A DNA stretch of 64,000 bases from Limnomonas spitsbergensis (Eukaryota > Chlorophyta > Chlorophyceae > Chlamydomonadales), in NCBI GenBank assembly GCA_037349105.1, contig JAYJMM010000039.1, positions 4,949,001 through 5,013,000 of the forward strand, written 5' to 3'. Positions 34,247 through 45,900 of this stretch are shown piece after piece. Position 1 is the stretch's first letter. Each line of letters opens with the position of its first letter. The position numbers and the translations under genes were made by a program. Below the pieces are notes generated by a model, which worked only from the letters and a program-made list of their open reading frames with translations, did not search any database and was not told the origin of the DNA.

Positions 34247-34554
34247 GTTTGGTCCCGATCGGCCCAGAGGTGGCCGACCGGCAGCCCTCTTGAAGTTTGG
34301 TGCACATTCTAAAACATTTTGAATACATCTACGAATAACAGCATGCGGGAGGATCGAGTGCGTACCTTACAGACAACGACGTCAAAATTCACAACGTGTC
34401 GAAAGTATCATGTTGAACGAAGGTCGCGCCACGCAGATATATGTCGTTGGTATAGCATCGTGGCAGCCACTCAGTAGCATGTTTCGATGGGTGTGAGGTG
34501 AAACAAAATAAGTATACAACGGGTCAGAGAGCAACGGGTCCACCCTGCCGCTAA

Positions 34555-35010
34555 ATCTCGGTTGTGCCAGGCAGTTGCCACTAACGAACTTCTGAGATAT
34601 GCTTGGGCGCGCCTCGCAGCTATAGCGATCGCGATTGCTGCGTCTAATACTTACTACAAATATCGTATTTAGGCTCGAAGCGATGGGTGTGGACTCCCAC
34701 CTGTGCCTTGGAACGGTTTCGTCCCCTAGCTCTGGTGGAGACTGGAGATGCCCTAAGTGTGACACATGAAATAAATTATGTACCGGTAACCATTGATTGG
34801 ACGAATTCAGGTTGACAGGTGTAATTTGCAGGTACACCGTGATGTAAACGCGCTAAACATCAGAGATGCGTGAACACAATGATTAATTGATATCGGTGTG
34901 CAAATGACTCGCTGAGAGGCCGAACTGCAAAGCCGAACAGCAAAATATTTGATAAGTCGGTTGGTGGCAACCGCCTAGCTCAACTGGGAACTAGGTCACG
35001 GCTTTCGGAA
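34555..35010. mobile_element. Inverted-repeat element, relative of 28257-28605
   Basis: The left end (GCCAGGCAGTTGCCACTAACGAAC) pairs with the right end at 34956-35007 (GTTGGTGGCAACCGCC, then CTAGGTCACGGCTTTC, whose complement matches the start of the 28257 copy). Length ~455 bp, no ORF. Likely a MITE family; the 28257 copy has lost its right end. Confidence 0.55.
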
Positions 35011-35094
35011 AAGGATTAGGCATCATTGCTTTCGTAAATGGTACAGAGAGTCCATAATCAGCTTGTAACAATGAGACCTGTCATCATCTCTTGG

Positions 35095-35345
35095 ACCTTG
35101 TGCAACCAGCCCATTATCATGCCCCATCTGAGGAGACAACTTGCTTTTGTATCCCGCTCATCAGAATTCCCTGCCAAGCCTGCTTGTGCAGCCAGCCCAT
35201 CAGAATGCCCCGACTGAGAAAGCAGCTGGCTTGTGCAGCCAGCCCATCAGAATGCCCCGGATGCGCTTGCAGTTTGCTCGAGTAGCCAGCTCATTGGAAG
35301 TCAGCTTGCATGTTGCAACCAGCTCCTCAGAAAGTACTGCCTGAG
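35095..35345. repeat. Degenerate minisatellite
   Basis: Five to six ~45-bp units carrying CAGCCCATCAGAATGCCCC and TGTGCAGCCAGC. Confidence 0.7.
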
Positions 35346-35931
35346 GATCCAGACTTCAGTGGCTGCTTCTCCTCTCTCTCCAAGTCCACCCTGAAGTTGA
35401 AAATGGCAGGACAGACAGAGCAGCGATGAACATGTCAGCTGAGTATAGGAGGGTGGATACCCGCTGGGCCCTGCTAATCACTGGGCCGCGTAGGGGATGA
35501 GCAAGCTCAATTCCAGCTACCATGCACAGCAAGGACCATGGTGACGCTAGTGCTAATTTCCTGTGAGGGACAGGGACTTGGAACCCAGGAACCCGATTTA
35601 AGGTACAGCCATACCCACATCCTATGTGATGGGGCAGGAACCCGGAACTCCATGCCCTACACAAAGTCTGAGAACAGAGGGGGGGGAAATACATCTCAAA
35701 TGCAAATGCTTTATGAACAGCACAACATATAACCTTGTAAGGCAGCATGAGACCAACTGGGATTATCTTGACGGATGCATGCTTTGGTAGTTTGGTAGAA
35801 CCTCCATCGGTGCACGGGTCTGAGCCCCAGGCGCCTGCTTGGCATCCAATCGACTGAATGCAAATCTGATGCCTAACCAATCGACTGAACGAAAATCTGA
35901 TGCCTAACAGGCGCATGCAGAAAAAGATTCC

Positions 35932-38900
35932 TCACTCAGATCGGTCTGCTGATGATGAAGACGCTTGCTTGGCCGGGTACATGAACGTCAAGGCCAGCTG
36001 GGCCACTGACAGCAGCGCTCCAATGCCGTTAGGGATCATGACGTAGGCATCCATGATAGCCTGCACATGTATCAGGCATCAGGTGGGTGCCAGAGAGCCA
36101 AGGGCCAGCCAGCGCAAGCAGGGCACCGATGCCGATAGGGATCATGTCATCATGACGTAAAACATCCATGATGGCCTGCGCAGGTGAGGGAGGCAACAGG
36201 CGTACGCAGGCAGGCATTTGTAGGCAGGCATCAGAACAGGCGGGCAAGAATAGGGAGGGGGGGGGACATGGCTGGCAGGCACGGGTAGCCATGCATAGGG
36301 AGGCAGGCAGGAAGGCAGGCAGACAGGGGCAGATAGCCTAGGGAGGCAGGCAGGTAGGTATTCATAGGGAGGGAAAAAACTGGCGGTAGGAAAAAGTACC
36401 AGCAACACAACTGTCAAATGAATAGGGAGGAGGAACATGGCAGGCAGGCATGGGCAGGCGTGCATAGGGAGGCAGGCAGGCAGGTGTCCGTAGGAAGGGG
36501 GGATATTGGCAGTAGGAAAAAGTAGCGGCTGCAGAACCCTCAAATCAACTCTCAGCAGCGATTGGCTTCATCTTTAATCACTGGGAATAGGAGAAGGGCC
36601 ATGTGCAAGGCTCGTGGACTCAATGGAATCAGATTACAGATTGGCTTCATCTTTAATCACTGGGAATAGGAGAAGGGCCATGTGCAAGGCTCGTGGACTC
36701 AATGGAGGCAGATTACAGATTGGCTTCATCTTTAATCACTGGGAATAGGAGAAGGGCCATGTGCAAGGCTCGTGGACTCAATGGAGGCAGATTACAGATT
36801 GGCTTCATCTTTAATCACTGGGAATAGGAGAAGGGCCATGTGCAAGGCTCGTGGACTCAATGGAATCAGATTACAGATTGGCTTCATCTTTAATCACTGG
36901 GAATAGGAGAAGGGCCATGTGCAAGGCTCGTGGACTCAATGGAGGCAGATTACAGATTGGCTTCATCTTTAATCACTGGGAATAGGAGAAGGGCCATGTG
37001 CAAGGCTCGTGGACTCAATGGAGGCAGATTACAGATTGGCTTCATCTTTAATCACTGGGAATAGGAGAAGGGCCATGTGCAAGGCTCGTGGACTCAATGG
37101 AGGCAGATTACAGATTGGCTTCATCTTTAATCACTGGGAATAGGAGAAGGGCCATGTGCAAGGCTCGTGGACTCAATGGAGGCAGATTACAGATTGGCTT
37201 CATCTTTAATCACTGGGAATAGGAGAAGGGCCATGTGCAAGGCTCGTGGACTCAATGGAGGCAGATTACAGATTTTGCGGTCATCGGCAAAGGTCCAAAC
37301 CATCAAGGCAACAGGCATCGGCAATCAGCGCACGTAGGAGATGGATTGAATTCTTATATCGTCAAGTCCACCTAGTGCTAAGGCCGAACGGGTGGCTTCC
37401 TTAATCCACGCCCCAGGGTGAACTGATTTATTTGATTAAAATTATTCATTGATTCTTATATTGTCCAGTACTTACCACGCCATACGTTGTCCTTCGGATG
37501 AAACATGTTGTGGAAAGTGAGAAGCGTGCCGAGGAAGGGGAGAGCAGCACCGGCAGGCAGCATTGCAGGAGTTCATTGTCAGATGTGTTTTCTGACAAAA
37601 ACGAAAGCAGTGGTAAAGCAATGACCAATAAATATAAACAAATCAAGTTCGAATTCAAATGTGTATTTGGCGAACACAGCAGCAGCAGCAGGCAAAGCAG
37701 TGGTCATCGAAACACACGTACAATTCAAATTAAAGTGCTCACCTGAGCAGCAGGCGAAAGAGTGGTAAATGAAACGTACAACCATCACATTCAAATTCAA
37801 ATGTGCACTTCATCACTCACCAAAGCGGGCATGCAAAAGCAAACACATCAAATCCATACATATGTGCATAACAATGTGCACCACATCAGCACGCAGAAAC
37901 AAACAATTCAAGTTCAAACGTGTCTGTAATCACGCACCACAGCAGCGCGTTGAGGAGGTTCATTAATGTGAGGGGCAGCAGGATGGACGCAGAGTTGCGC
38001 GTTTTGATGACGTCGGCCATGGTGCTGAGAGGGGCGCTGTAGTAGATGAGTGTGACGATATTGCCGGCAATGCCCCTGAAGCAACACGTGGGGCAAAGGA
38101 ACTTCGTTGTTGACCTTTCTTCACACTTTTCCGGTACCTCTGATTCGCTCTGCGTGGCCCTTACAAAGATTCTTAGGTGGCTGACCTAGCGCTGCAACAA
38201 AAACAGCCGATGCATTTGTCGCACCCCAGCTCAAAAGCAGTGACAAGGACTCGGCTTGGCTGCAGAGCAGACAGTGTGACGTCGCTGGCAGCAAGTGCAG
38301 TGCGTGCAAGCGCAGAGGAGCTGGACAGTTTATTCAAACAATGCAAATCGTGGAGGCTAAAAGAAGTGTTGGCTCGGAGAGCGCGGTGGAATCTCACCAC
38401 AGGGATATTTGCGCTTTCAGGCTGCTGCATGCAAAAACAGTGAAAACGCCTAGGAAGGGCAGAAGCAGCGCCTCCACACAAAGGAGCAGGGCGATTTTGG
38501 AGCGGACCTGGAGACAGAGGAGAGAGAGCAGGGGCGGAGCTGTATCATGCACAGCAGCATCAAGCAGAGCGGAGGAATTGAATGGCAGGGGAGGCAGGAA
38601 GGAAAAGGGAGGGGGGGAGCATAGGGATCTTTGGGGGGCAGGCGAGGCAGGAAGGATAAGGGAGAGGGGGTATGGGGGAGCATAGGGGTCTTCGGGGGGC
38701 AGGGGTGGCGGAAGGGGGAGAGTGAGGGGAGAGTGCTGGAAATGGCTTCTGCCCTTCAACGCTCATCTACTGACTGCACTGAACGGCACACCATGACTTT
38801 CCTCCAGGGCTGTGCTTGTCTTCTCAGCTTACAGCATAAAAAGAGGAGCCACCCATGTTTCAGTGGTATGACAGCTGGTTTGAATGGAAGCGGTTGAACA

Positions 38901-39687
38901 CTGCTTGTTCTAGTGTGCATTTGTTTGGCAGGCGGCTAGGCAGGTCACAACAGGGCCGATGGAGACCAAACATTGACTGGCCGACGGCCATGAGATAGCT
39001 GCAGTGTAGCTAGGACAACGTAAATGAACGCTGTGTTTTATGCATGCGGACCTCGCACCTTGTCATCAGCTAGACCATATGTGGTCAGGCAGCAGTAGAC
39101 AGCCAGGCAAACCCCCGGTGCATTTGGTGCCGTGATGAAGGGATCTTGTTTAATCAAGCCTGAGCAGTCAGGATAGATGCCACCTCAGCATGGCCAATTA
39201 ATTGTTACGATCTTGGCATGGACATTTTGATGGTCCTCGGCGCAAGATCGTAATAATCACATGCACTTTCTTTGATTCACCGGTTCTTACCTCCAGGCTT
39301 TTATAAAAAGGGCACTAGGTTGCTTGTACTTGCACTGTACATATATCATGCAAGATAGCGATCAATATCACATGCAACAGCACTTGCAACAGCCAACAGC
39401 ACATGCAAGAGCACACCCAAGCCCCGTGGTTCCCTAGACCCACTGTAGGAAAGCCAGATGACCGTGTTTGCAACAGTGATTGCAAAAGGGATGGCGTTCA
39501 AGTCCTGCAATTGGTACACGCGGTTGTGGAGGGCGCCCGGATAAGTAGGTCCACGAATACGTTTACTCGCCCCTAGAGATTTGTTGGATGCAGCTTTCAT
39601 GACAGCTCTCAATGGAGATCCGTACATGAGCAAAGACACCAACGCTCCCAGACCAGGGACCACAGTCTCGAGCAAAACGTTCGCCAT
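35932..39687 (-). CDS. SWEET: SWEET (MtN3/saliva) sugar transporter, copy 1
   Basis: Seven-helix sugar uniporter of the SWEET family (two MtN3 triple-helix units around a linker helix), expected in plasma or organelle membrane. Exons on the minus strand: 39687-39571, 39504-39444, 39159-39059, 38507-38398, 38075-37938, 37491-37476, 36060-35932, giving 223 aa with consistent phases. Recognisable parts are VVPGLGALVSLLMYGSPL (TM1), DLNAIPFAITVANTVIW (TM2), FITAPNAPG (TM3), LPFLGVFTVF (TM4), NIVTLIYYSAPLSTM (TM5), LPLTLMNLLNALLW (TM6) and VMIPNGIGALLSVAQL (TM7). Exons 1-6 match SWEET copy 2 in length exactly. Exon 6 is only 16 nt. Intron 1 (66 bp) would use a GC donor; if unspliced it adds 22 residues in frame. 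The last intron holds a 79-bp array and a duplicated exon 7 start. Confidence 0.9.
36068..36190 (-). repeat. Degenerate copy of SWEET copy 1 exon 7 start
   Basis: On the minus strand, GCGCAGGCCATCATGGATG and GGCATCGGTGCCCTGCTT copy the true acceptor and exon 7 start (GTGCAGGCTATCATGGATG ... GGCATTGGAGCGCTGCTG at 36065-36010). The copy is directly adjacent, upstream in transcription, ~120 bp away. Confidence 0.8.
36230..36540. repeat. GGCAGGCAGG-rich repeats
   Basis: Runs of AGGCAGGCAGG with GGGAGGGGGGGACATGGC-type spacers recur with ~120-bp spacing inside the last intron of SWEET copy 1. Confidence 0.7.
36561..37271. repeat. 79-bp tandem array, nine near-identical copies
   Basis: Nine head-to-tail copies start every 79 bp from 36561. 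They differ mainly at one site (GGAATC versus GGAGGC). The array lies in the last intron of SWEET copy 1. There are no unique spacers, so it is not a CRISPR array. Confidence 0.97.
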
Positions 39688-40678
39688 GCTTCCAACTTTG
39701 AACGAGCAAAAGGGGAGTGCTTATATTTCGGCGTCAGCCAGTTTCAACAGGTGAACGGCACAATTGTAAAGATCTCTGACTATGCAAGGCTGAAATCACG
39801 ATCAGAATCTTCTTAGGGAGCTGTAGCTAAAAGTAGCTGAAGAAGTTGCAGGGCAGTCGAGGTTGGATCTACATCCCGCCGGTAGGTGAAAGTGTGTCGC
39901 CGGACCTTGCTTGATGCGGTCTTCGCCAGACCGCACCGAGTTAGAAGATAAATATTGCTGATGTATTCACCGCCGGTATGGTTCGCCAAGTCTGACCAGA
40001 GAGTCCCCCTACTTTGGGGTCCGACCGAAGGCACACAACTGTACCGCACCTAAGATCGACTTCATCAGTAGCAGTGCCTATTTCTGTGCTCACCAGACAT
40101 CGCATGAAAAGCTGATGGTTAGCAGCCATCACTGGGCTGATGACCATCCTCGACTGACCAACGGCCTGTACAGCCCAAACAGAAGGCTTCATGAACAAGG
40201 CCCTCACGGCAGAGTGAACTCTGTAAACGGCGTCAGGGAACCTCTTGATGGCAGGTTGGGGGCTGGAGCTGGAGCTGGAGCCGCCGAATCATGGCCGATG
40301 GTACAATTTACAGAGCTCTGTAGCTTGGGTGTCTGGAAGGCAGTTATCCTGGGATGGAGATGCTCCGGAAAGGCCTGATTGGTGTAAAAGAAGAAATACC
40401 CAAGGCCATGGTTGCAGTCAGCTTTGTACAACTCCAGCTGTGCAGAGATGCATGGCGGCCTCTGGCCGATGTCAACCCTGCCCTGGACCCTGGTGCCTAC
40501 TGCTGGTAAACTGTGGGTTTCTCTCTATATCCCCCATGAACATATGAGGTCGGAGCAGAGGACCGCAAAATCAAACCTCAACCTACAGCCTCTTGGTAGG
40601 TAAAAACTGCTGATTATAAAGGCTTGCCGCCCATCTACAGATATGGGCAGACAATCTAGGATGGAACAGATTATGGTC
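39688..40678. other. 5' flank of SWEET copy 1
   Basis: About 1 kb between the SWEET start codon and the retroelement's outer edge. Short frames only. It presumably includes the SWEET promoter. No specific element identified. Confidence 0.4.
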
Positions 40679-40924
40679 GCTGTCGCACCATAAAGCAGTA
40701 AACGTGCCAATATGGTAAACTCCGGAATCTCCGGTAAAGGCGCCTTAGAGAAGTGTCCTTCTACTCATAAACACGGTACATTACCGTACACACAGACTCC
40801 TTGTACTTCAGACAAGAGCTGTTAACTGGCTACTGTAAGGTTCGGCCCTAGCAGGAAGTCTCTCTGCCTAGGGGTTATGTCTGGGTGTCCCTGTCTTGTG
40901 GGTACCGCCCCTACTACTTCACTC
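40679..40924 (-). repeat. Split direct repeat B2
   Basis: 246 bp matching 41611-41856 (B1), differing at one base (GGGGTTATG versus GGGGTAATG). It forms the outer 3' end of the element. Confidence 0.93.
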
Positions 40925-40971
40925 TGAGAGCGGGGATGCTCGGGGTCCCATGATGCCTGCCTCAATCACTC
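40925..40971. repeat. Spacer with partial duplication of the A2 edge
   Basis: TGAGAGCGGGGATGCTCGGG occurs at 40925 and again at 40972, separated by 25 bp ending in CACTC, so the inner end of A2 is partly duplicated. Confidence 0.85.
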
Positions 40972-41610
40972 TGAGAGCGGGGATGCTCGGGGTTGCGAAG
41001 GAACGGCGACGGAGGTGACTTTGTCCGTGGGTTTTGTCGCCGGGCGGACTCAGCTGGAAGCTGGTACGCCGAGAGCTCCTGGTCGGCTTTGCGCCTCCTG
41101 GTCTATTTAGGTGAATATCTGCTTGGGACTGCTTGCCTGATTAGTCGTCTCCGATGGACGAGTAGTCAGGGATCGGCACCGTAGGTCGCGTGCTCTTCAG
41201 GGCGAGCTCCGTCGATCGCGTCGGCTGGGGATGACCAGTGATCTGGATGGGGCTCGCTTGTCACTTGCTTATGCTATCACCACTTTCCGTGGTGCTAGAC
41301 TTGACTGAAGTGTAAGGTACTGACTTAGTGGCGAGCAAGGGCTAGTATCCGTGAGAGCTAGGCCTATACTCTTTACACCACTAGAGGCCTGTCCTTCAAA
41401 AGGGACAAAAGTAGTAGCTTAGGCAATTGCCGGGATACAGGGACCCGGCAGGCCCAATTCAGAGTACAGATTATGCTAAATCACCCTGCGTAAGCGGGTT
41501 TCTAGGTCTCAGTTCAAATCCGGAGACTCCGCAGATAAGCTGCGGAGGCTCCGCGGCCGCTAACTGCGGCCTAAACGGTTCTGTCACGTATACGGTAATA
41601 TACTGTGACA
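40972..41610 (-). repeat. Split direct repeat A2
   Basis: 639 bp matching A1 at 49291-49926. It abuts B1 with no gap at 41610/41611, as expected for a copied circle junction. Confidence 0.93.
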
Positions 41611-41856
41611 GCTGTCGCACCATAAAGCAGTAAACGTGCCAATATGGTAAACTCCGGAATCTCCGGTAAAGGCGCCTTAGAGAAGTGTCCTTCTACTCAT
41701 AAACACGGTACATTACCGTACACACAGACTCCTTGTACTTCAGACAAGAGCTGTTAACTGGCTACTGTAAGGTTCGGCCCTAGCAGGAAGTCTCTCTGCC
41801 TAGGGGTAATGTCTGGGTGTCCCTGTCTTGTGGGTACCGCCCCTACTACTTCACTC
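41611..41856 (-). repeat. Split direct repeat B1
   Basis: 246 bp matching B2 at 40679-40924. It lies between A2 and the element interior. Confidence 0.93.
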
Positions 41857-42975
41857 GCCCCCCGCTCCTAAGCGTTAAGCCTAAAGGGCATGCGCTGGGA
41901 GCCGGAAAAAGGGGTCGGTACTGAAAGAATTCTGGAAAAATCTGTACGCCCAGAACTTGTCAGTTCCCTAACACTGAAGCCTCCTAAACATCTGACTGCA
42001 ATCCAGCCAGTCGGAAAAAAAAATCCCCTGAAGAAAATCCACTGCAGGAAATGTGCTGCAGGACATCCACACAAGGAAATTCACCAAAGAAAAAATTCAC
42101 TGAAACCCGTGGCGGACCCTAGGTCCACCCAAGGTTCTGCACACTTGACAAAGGCCTCTGGGACCCTGATCTCTCTCCGGCCTGATCGGGGCACACAGAA
42201 TCCGGTACCGTCACCAGTGTCATGCTTGGTTGCAGGCAATAAAGGGTCAGAACCCATCAGAAACCCTCAGCAACCATCAGAAACCATCAGAAATCATCAT
42301 AAACCATCAGAAATCATCAGAAACCAGAATCTTTAAACTTCTGGAAAATATGTACGTAGAAGCTCAAATCGTCTTAGCAAATCTGCCTGGTTCAGGCCTT
42401 CTTCAAAAGAAAAAATCCACAGAGTCTCAGCTGATGCGCAATGCGCAGAATCCTACAAATCCAGGCTGTTCAGCCCACTACTGGCTAGCAAACAGAGAAA
42501 TTTTCAAAGTTATCAGGTTAAGCTAAGAACAACCGCTGCTCTCGCCCCACTGCGCCATAGCCGCCTGGTCTTCAATGGCCACAAGAAATGTGCGCCGTAG
42601 CAGCGTGATCCGCCCCCTGCTGTGTTATCATCGCCCGAGTTCACTAATTCTCCTCGCTCATCATCTTCATAACATATGTACTACCGTAGCCTTGCTGCTA
42701 CGGTGTTTGAGAAACAAATTTTCACTATGTTGCTGCGATAGCTTTAACTCCAATCCTGCATCTTCCGTCTTCGGTCCGCTGGCTGCCGGCCCACTGCCTG
42801 CCGGGTACTAGGACAAGCCGCGCTGCGTCTGCATTTTCTGCTCTGTAGGCGCCTGCCCGCTCCTTGCCAGTTACGGCGTGGGTAACGTCACGTGCTCAGT
42901 GGCCTTGCCGCTCTGGGCTCGGCCTCAGGTCTCGGTAAGCTCCGCAAGGGCTGACTCCTCCTCTTTGTTGGAAGC
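41857..42975. other. Element interior 3' of the gag-like ORF, non-coding
   Basis: In an autonomous relative this position would be occupied by reverse transcriptase and recombinase genes. Here only short frames, ACCATCAGAAA repeats (42245-42330) and a small stem-loop (CTACCGTAGCC/GCTACGGTG, 42681-42705) are seen. Confidence 0.6.
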
Positions 42976-45900
42976 CTAACGCCACCTTGGCCCATCTATG
43001 GACCGCTCGCTGGGTGACATTGGCTTCTCTTCATCCAAGGAATATCTTTCTCCAAAAAGTCTCTCCCTCCAAGAAGCCTCTCGCGCCTCCTCCTCCTCAT
43101 CCGCCTCTTCCTCCTCTTCCATCTCATTCTCCTCTTCTGCCTCTTCCATCTCATTCTCCTCTTCTGCCGCATGCCTGTGATCTGTGACAAACAGGTCCCC
43201 CATTTCCAGGGCGAACTTCTCCCACAGCACCACCTGCTGCGTCAGCACAGTGATCTGCTCCTCATCGGTCATGCACAAGTACCCTGGCACAGTGATCACG
43301 AACTTGCTCAGCTTGACCCTGGTGGCCACTGGCAGCCCTTCAGAGAACATGTGCGAGACCGAGTGCCTTCTGCCAAAGTAGTCCACTGCATCCCTGGAGA
43401 TATGTAGCAACTCTGCTGTGGACAGGACTCTGTGCGCAAACGCCTCTACTGTCTCCTCTGGCTTGACCTCTGGATCCTTAGTGGTCTTGACTCCCAGCTT
43501 GATGTTGGTGATCGCGGATCTCTCATCCGAGGTCGGCTTTCCCACTTCCGCCTGAACCACCTTGATCCACAAAGTGAGCAGCGAGGCCTCGCAACACTGC
43601 TCCTCTGCTGGGGCGATCCACTGCTGCCTGATCCGTTCCACTTCTCTGGCAATTCTGTTTCCTGCATGGGGCGCCGCCCTGATGGCTGCCATCAGCGGCC
43701 CCACGCTAGCTGGCTTGCTGTCCCAAAGCTTGACCAGCGACTTGATCAGCAGTGTCATAGCTGACGGCGACTGGCACGATCCAGCTATTTCTCCGGCCAC
43801 CACAGCCAGCGCTGGCTGGTCATCTGACATTACCAGCCTGTTGTGCGATCCCCAGTATCCACTATCCACACGCCTGGCAATATTTCCTGGCTGCAACTGC
43901 GCCTGGGTGCGACATATCCAGGACTGTACGTTGCCTTGGATGGCTGGGATCTTGGTGACCTTGGCCACCCCTGTCAGCTGCAGGACCATCTGTTGCTGCA
44001 GCTGCAGGGTCACTCTCGCCTGCTCCCTGTCGATTCTCTTCATTTCTTGGTCGCTGGACTCCTGCCTGGTTCTTGGCCTGCGCCTGTCCGCTCCCCTTGG
44101 CTCTGAATCCGCTGATTCTGAGCGCGATCCATATCCACCTCCTCTGCCTCCTGATGGACTGCGACCTGGATAGTATCTGTCGAATCTGTTGTCATCGTCC
44201 TCCCGATCTTCCCGTGATGGCTGTCTGCCTGCTCTTCCTGCGGAGCTTCTACTCCCGTCGCGCGGCTGCCTCCCGGTCTCACTTCTGCCTGGTCTGTCAC
44301 CCGGCCCGGGCCTCCAAGGATGTGCTCTGCCCGGTCCTGCCTGCCCTCTGGGCGGCTCCTGGCTTTGCCGATCCTGCTGTGCTCCCCTGCTGCATTCATC
44401 TGTTCCCCTGGGTGGCTCCTGGCTTTGCTGCCTTGGCTGTTCCCAGCTGTCTGCCTGCCCCCTGGGCGGCTCCTGGCCTTGCCGATTTGGCTGTTCCCAG
44501 CTGTCTGCCTGCCCTCTGGGCGGCTCCTGGCTTTGCCGATTTGGCTGTTCCCTGCTGTCTGCCTGCCCCCTGGGCGGCTCCTGGCTTTGCCGGTACTGCT
44601 GTTCTTCACCGCTTGCTTGCCCCCTGGGCTGCCCTTGATTCTGCCTTCCTGGCTGCGTCCCTCCTGTGTAATTCCTGGCGTAGGAATCAGATTGCGTTTC
44701 CCCTCTGGTTTCCTGCCTTCTTGGTCCACTACTGCGCACACTGCCTGCAGGCTCGTCCTGTTGTGTTCCTCTTGCTGCGCCCTCTTGCCTTTTCCTCAGG
44801 AACTCCTCGATGTAATCCACCTGGGTTTCCTGGCATGTGTTCTCTTTGTCCTCGATTATGCGCAGGAGTGCATAAGACTCTTGCCTGTTTGCTCTGCGCG
44901 TTGCTACGCCTTGCTCAGCCATCCTGGCCAGCGATCGGCTAGTCAACTCCGCCCTTTCGCTGGCGGCTGGGCTACTGGCCCTGGGCTCTTCCCTGCCCCT
45001 TGGCCGCCCCCTGAGGCTTGGCTCGCTGCTGACCTCAAAAACCTCAGATCTGAGTGTTGGGGTTGGCGCGGTTCTTGCTTGCTGCTGCCACCTTTGGACT
45101 TCCCTGAGCTCCTCAGGCCGCTGCACCGCTGTTTCAAATCCTTCCCATACCTGGTCCTCCTCATCTTCTGGCTCAGATGCAGGTTCCACCTGATGTCCTG
45201 TTACCCCGTCGCACCATTCATCTGCGAAGGCCTTAACAGCAAGGGCTGCTTCGCGTCCTGCCCCTCCCTTGGACATCTGTCCAAGGGCGGCCAACAGCAT
45301 TGCCCTGTCCTGCCCGGTGTGGGAAATACCCATCATGGCTTTTGTTGCCCATCCTTGCAGATGATGGGCCCTGAACTCTTCGATGGCTGTGACTTGATCC
45401 TGGAGCTGCGCGAATGTCCTGGAGCACACTTCCTTCCACAGGTTTGTTGCCCACTGCAAAAGTCCTGCCCAACCGAATGGCTGCATCTGCTTCTCTGGCT
45501 CCCCTTCGCCGCTCACCACATCCACGGCCCTGGAGCGCTCTGGCTCTCTAGGTCTGGTATCCTGCGCCTGTGCTGTACCTTGATAAAATCCGCGCAGGAT
45601 TTCCTTGTGGCTGCCGCCTGCTCGCATCTGGCTGCTAGATCCCTCCTTGGGTGTCTGCACAGGTCTGCCCACACTGGGCGTAAACTTGGACAGCGGCGTC
45701 CCGTAGACTGTGGATCCCGCCCCTCTTTTAACCGGCACCCTGCGTGGTCGCATTGGCTGCCTTGGGCGCAGCCCTGTCACTGGCTGCCGCCCCTTCTCTT
45801 CTTGTATCGGATCAGGCAGCTCTTCCTCAGATATTAGGTCAGCCCACGGCTTTCCCACCGGTACACTAGCTGACTTTTCCTGTGGTTCTTTGCTGCTCTG

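Larger units (their letters stand above)
32807..35931. other. Repeat-rich intergenic region
   Basis: Upstream of the armadillo gene and downstream of SWEET copy 1. It includes telomere-like units at 32868-32890, GATTGAGAG repeats at 33030-33072, minisatellites (33805-34010, 35095-35345), a transposase remnant (34135-34246) and an inverted-repeat element (34555-35010). No intact gene was recognised. Confidence 0.5.

Noticed and set aside
36561..37271. CRISPR-like appearance of evenly spaced repeats (also 10081-10676 and 48505-48795)
   Set aside because: No unique spacers; the units are head-to-tail tandem repeats, and the context is a eukaryotic genome.
38394..38759. Minus-strand Pro/Leu/Ser-rich frame of 121 codons
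   Set aside because: Only its last ~36 codons (SWEET exon 4) are coding; the rest is a GGGGAGG-type low-complexity intron.
41505..41535. Possible tRNA B box (CAGTTCAAATCC) inside the A repeats
   Set aside because: No matching A box or cloverleaf arms at the right spacing.
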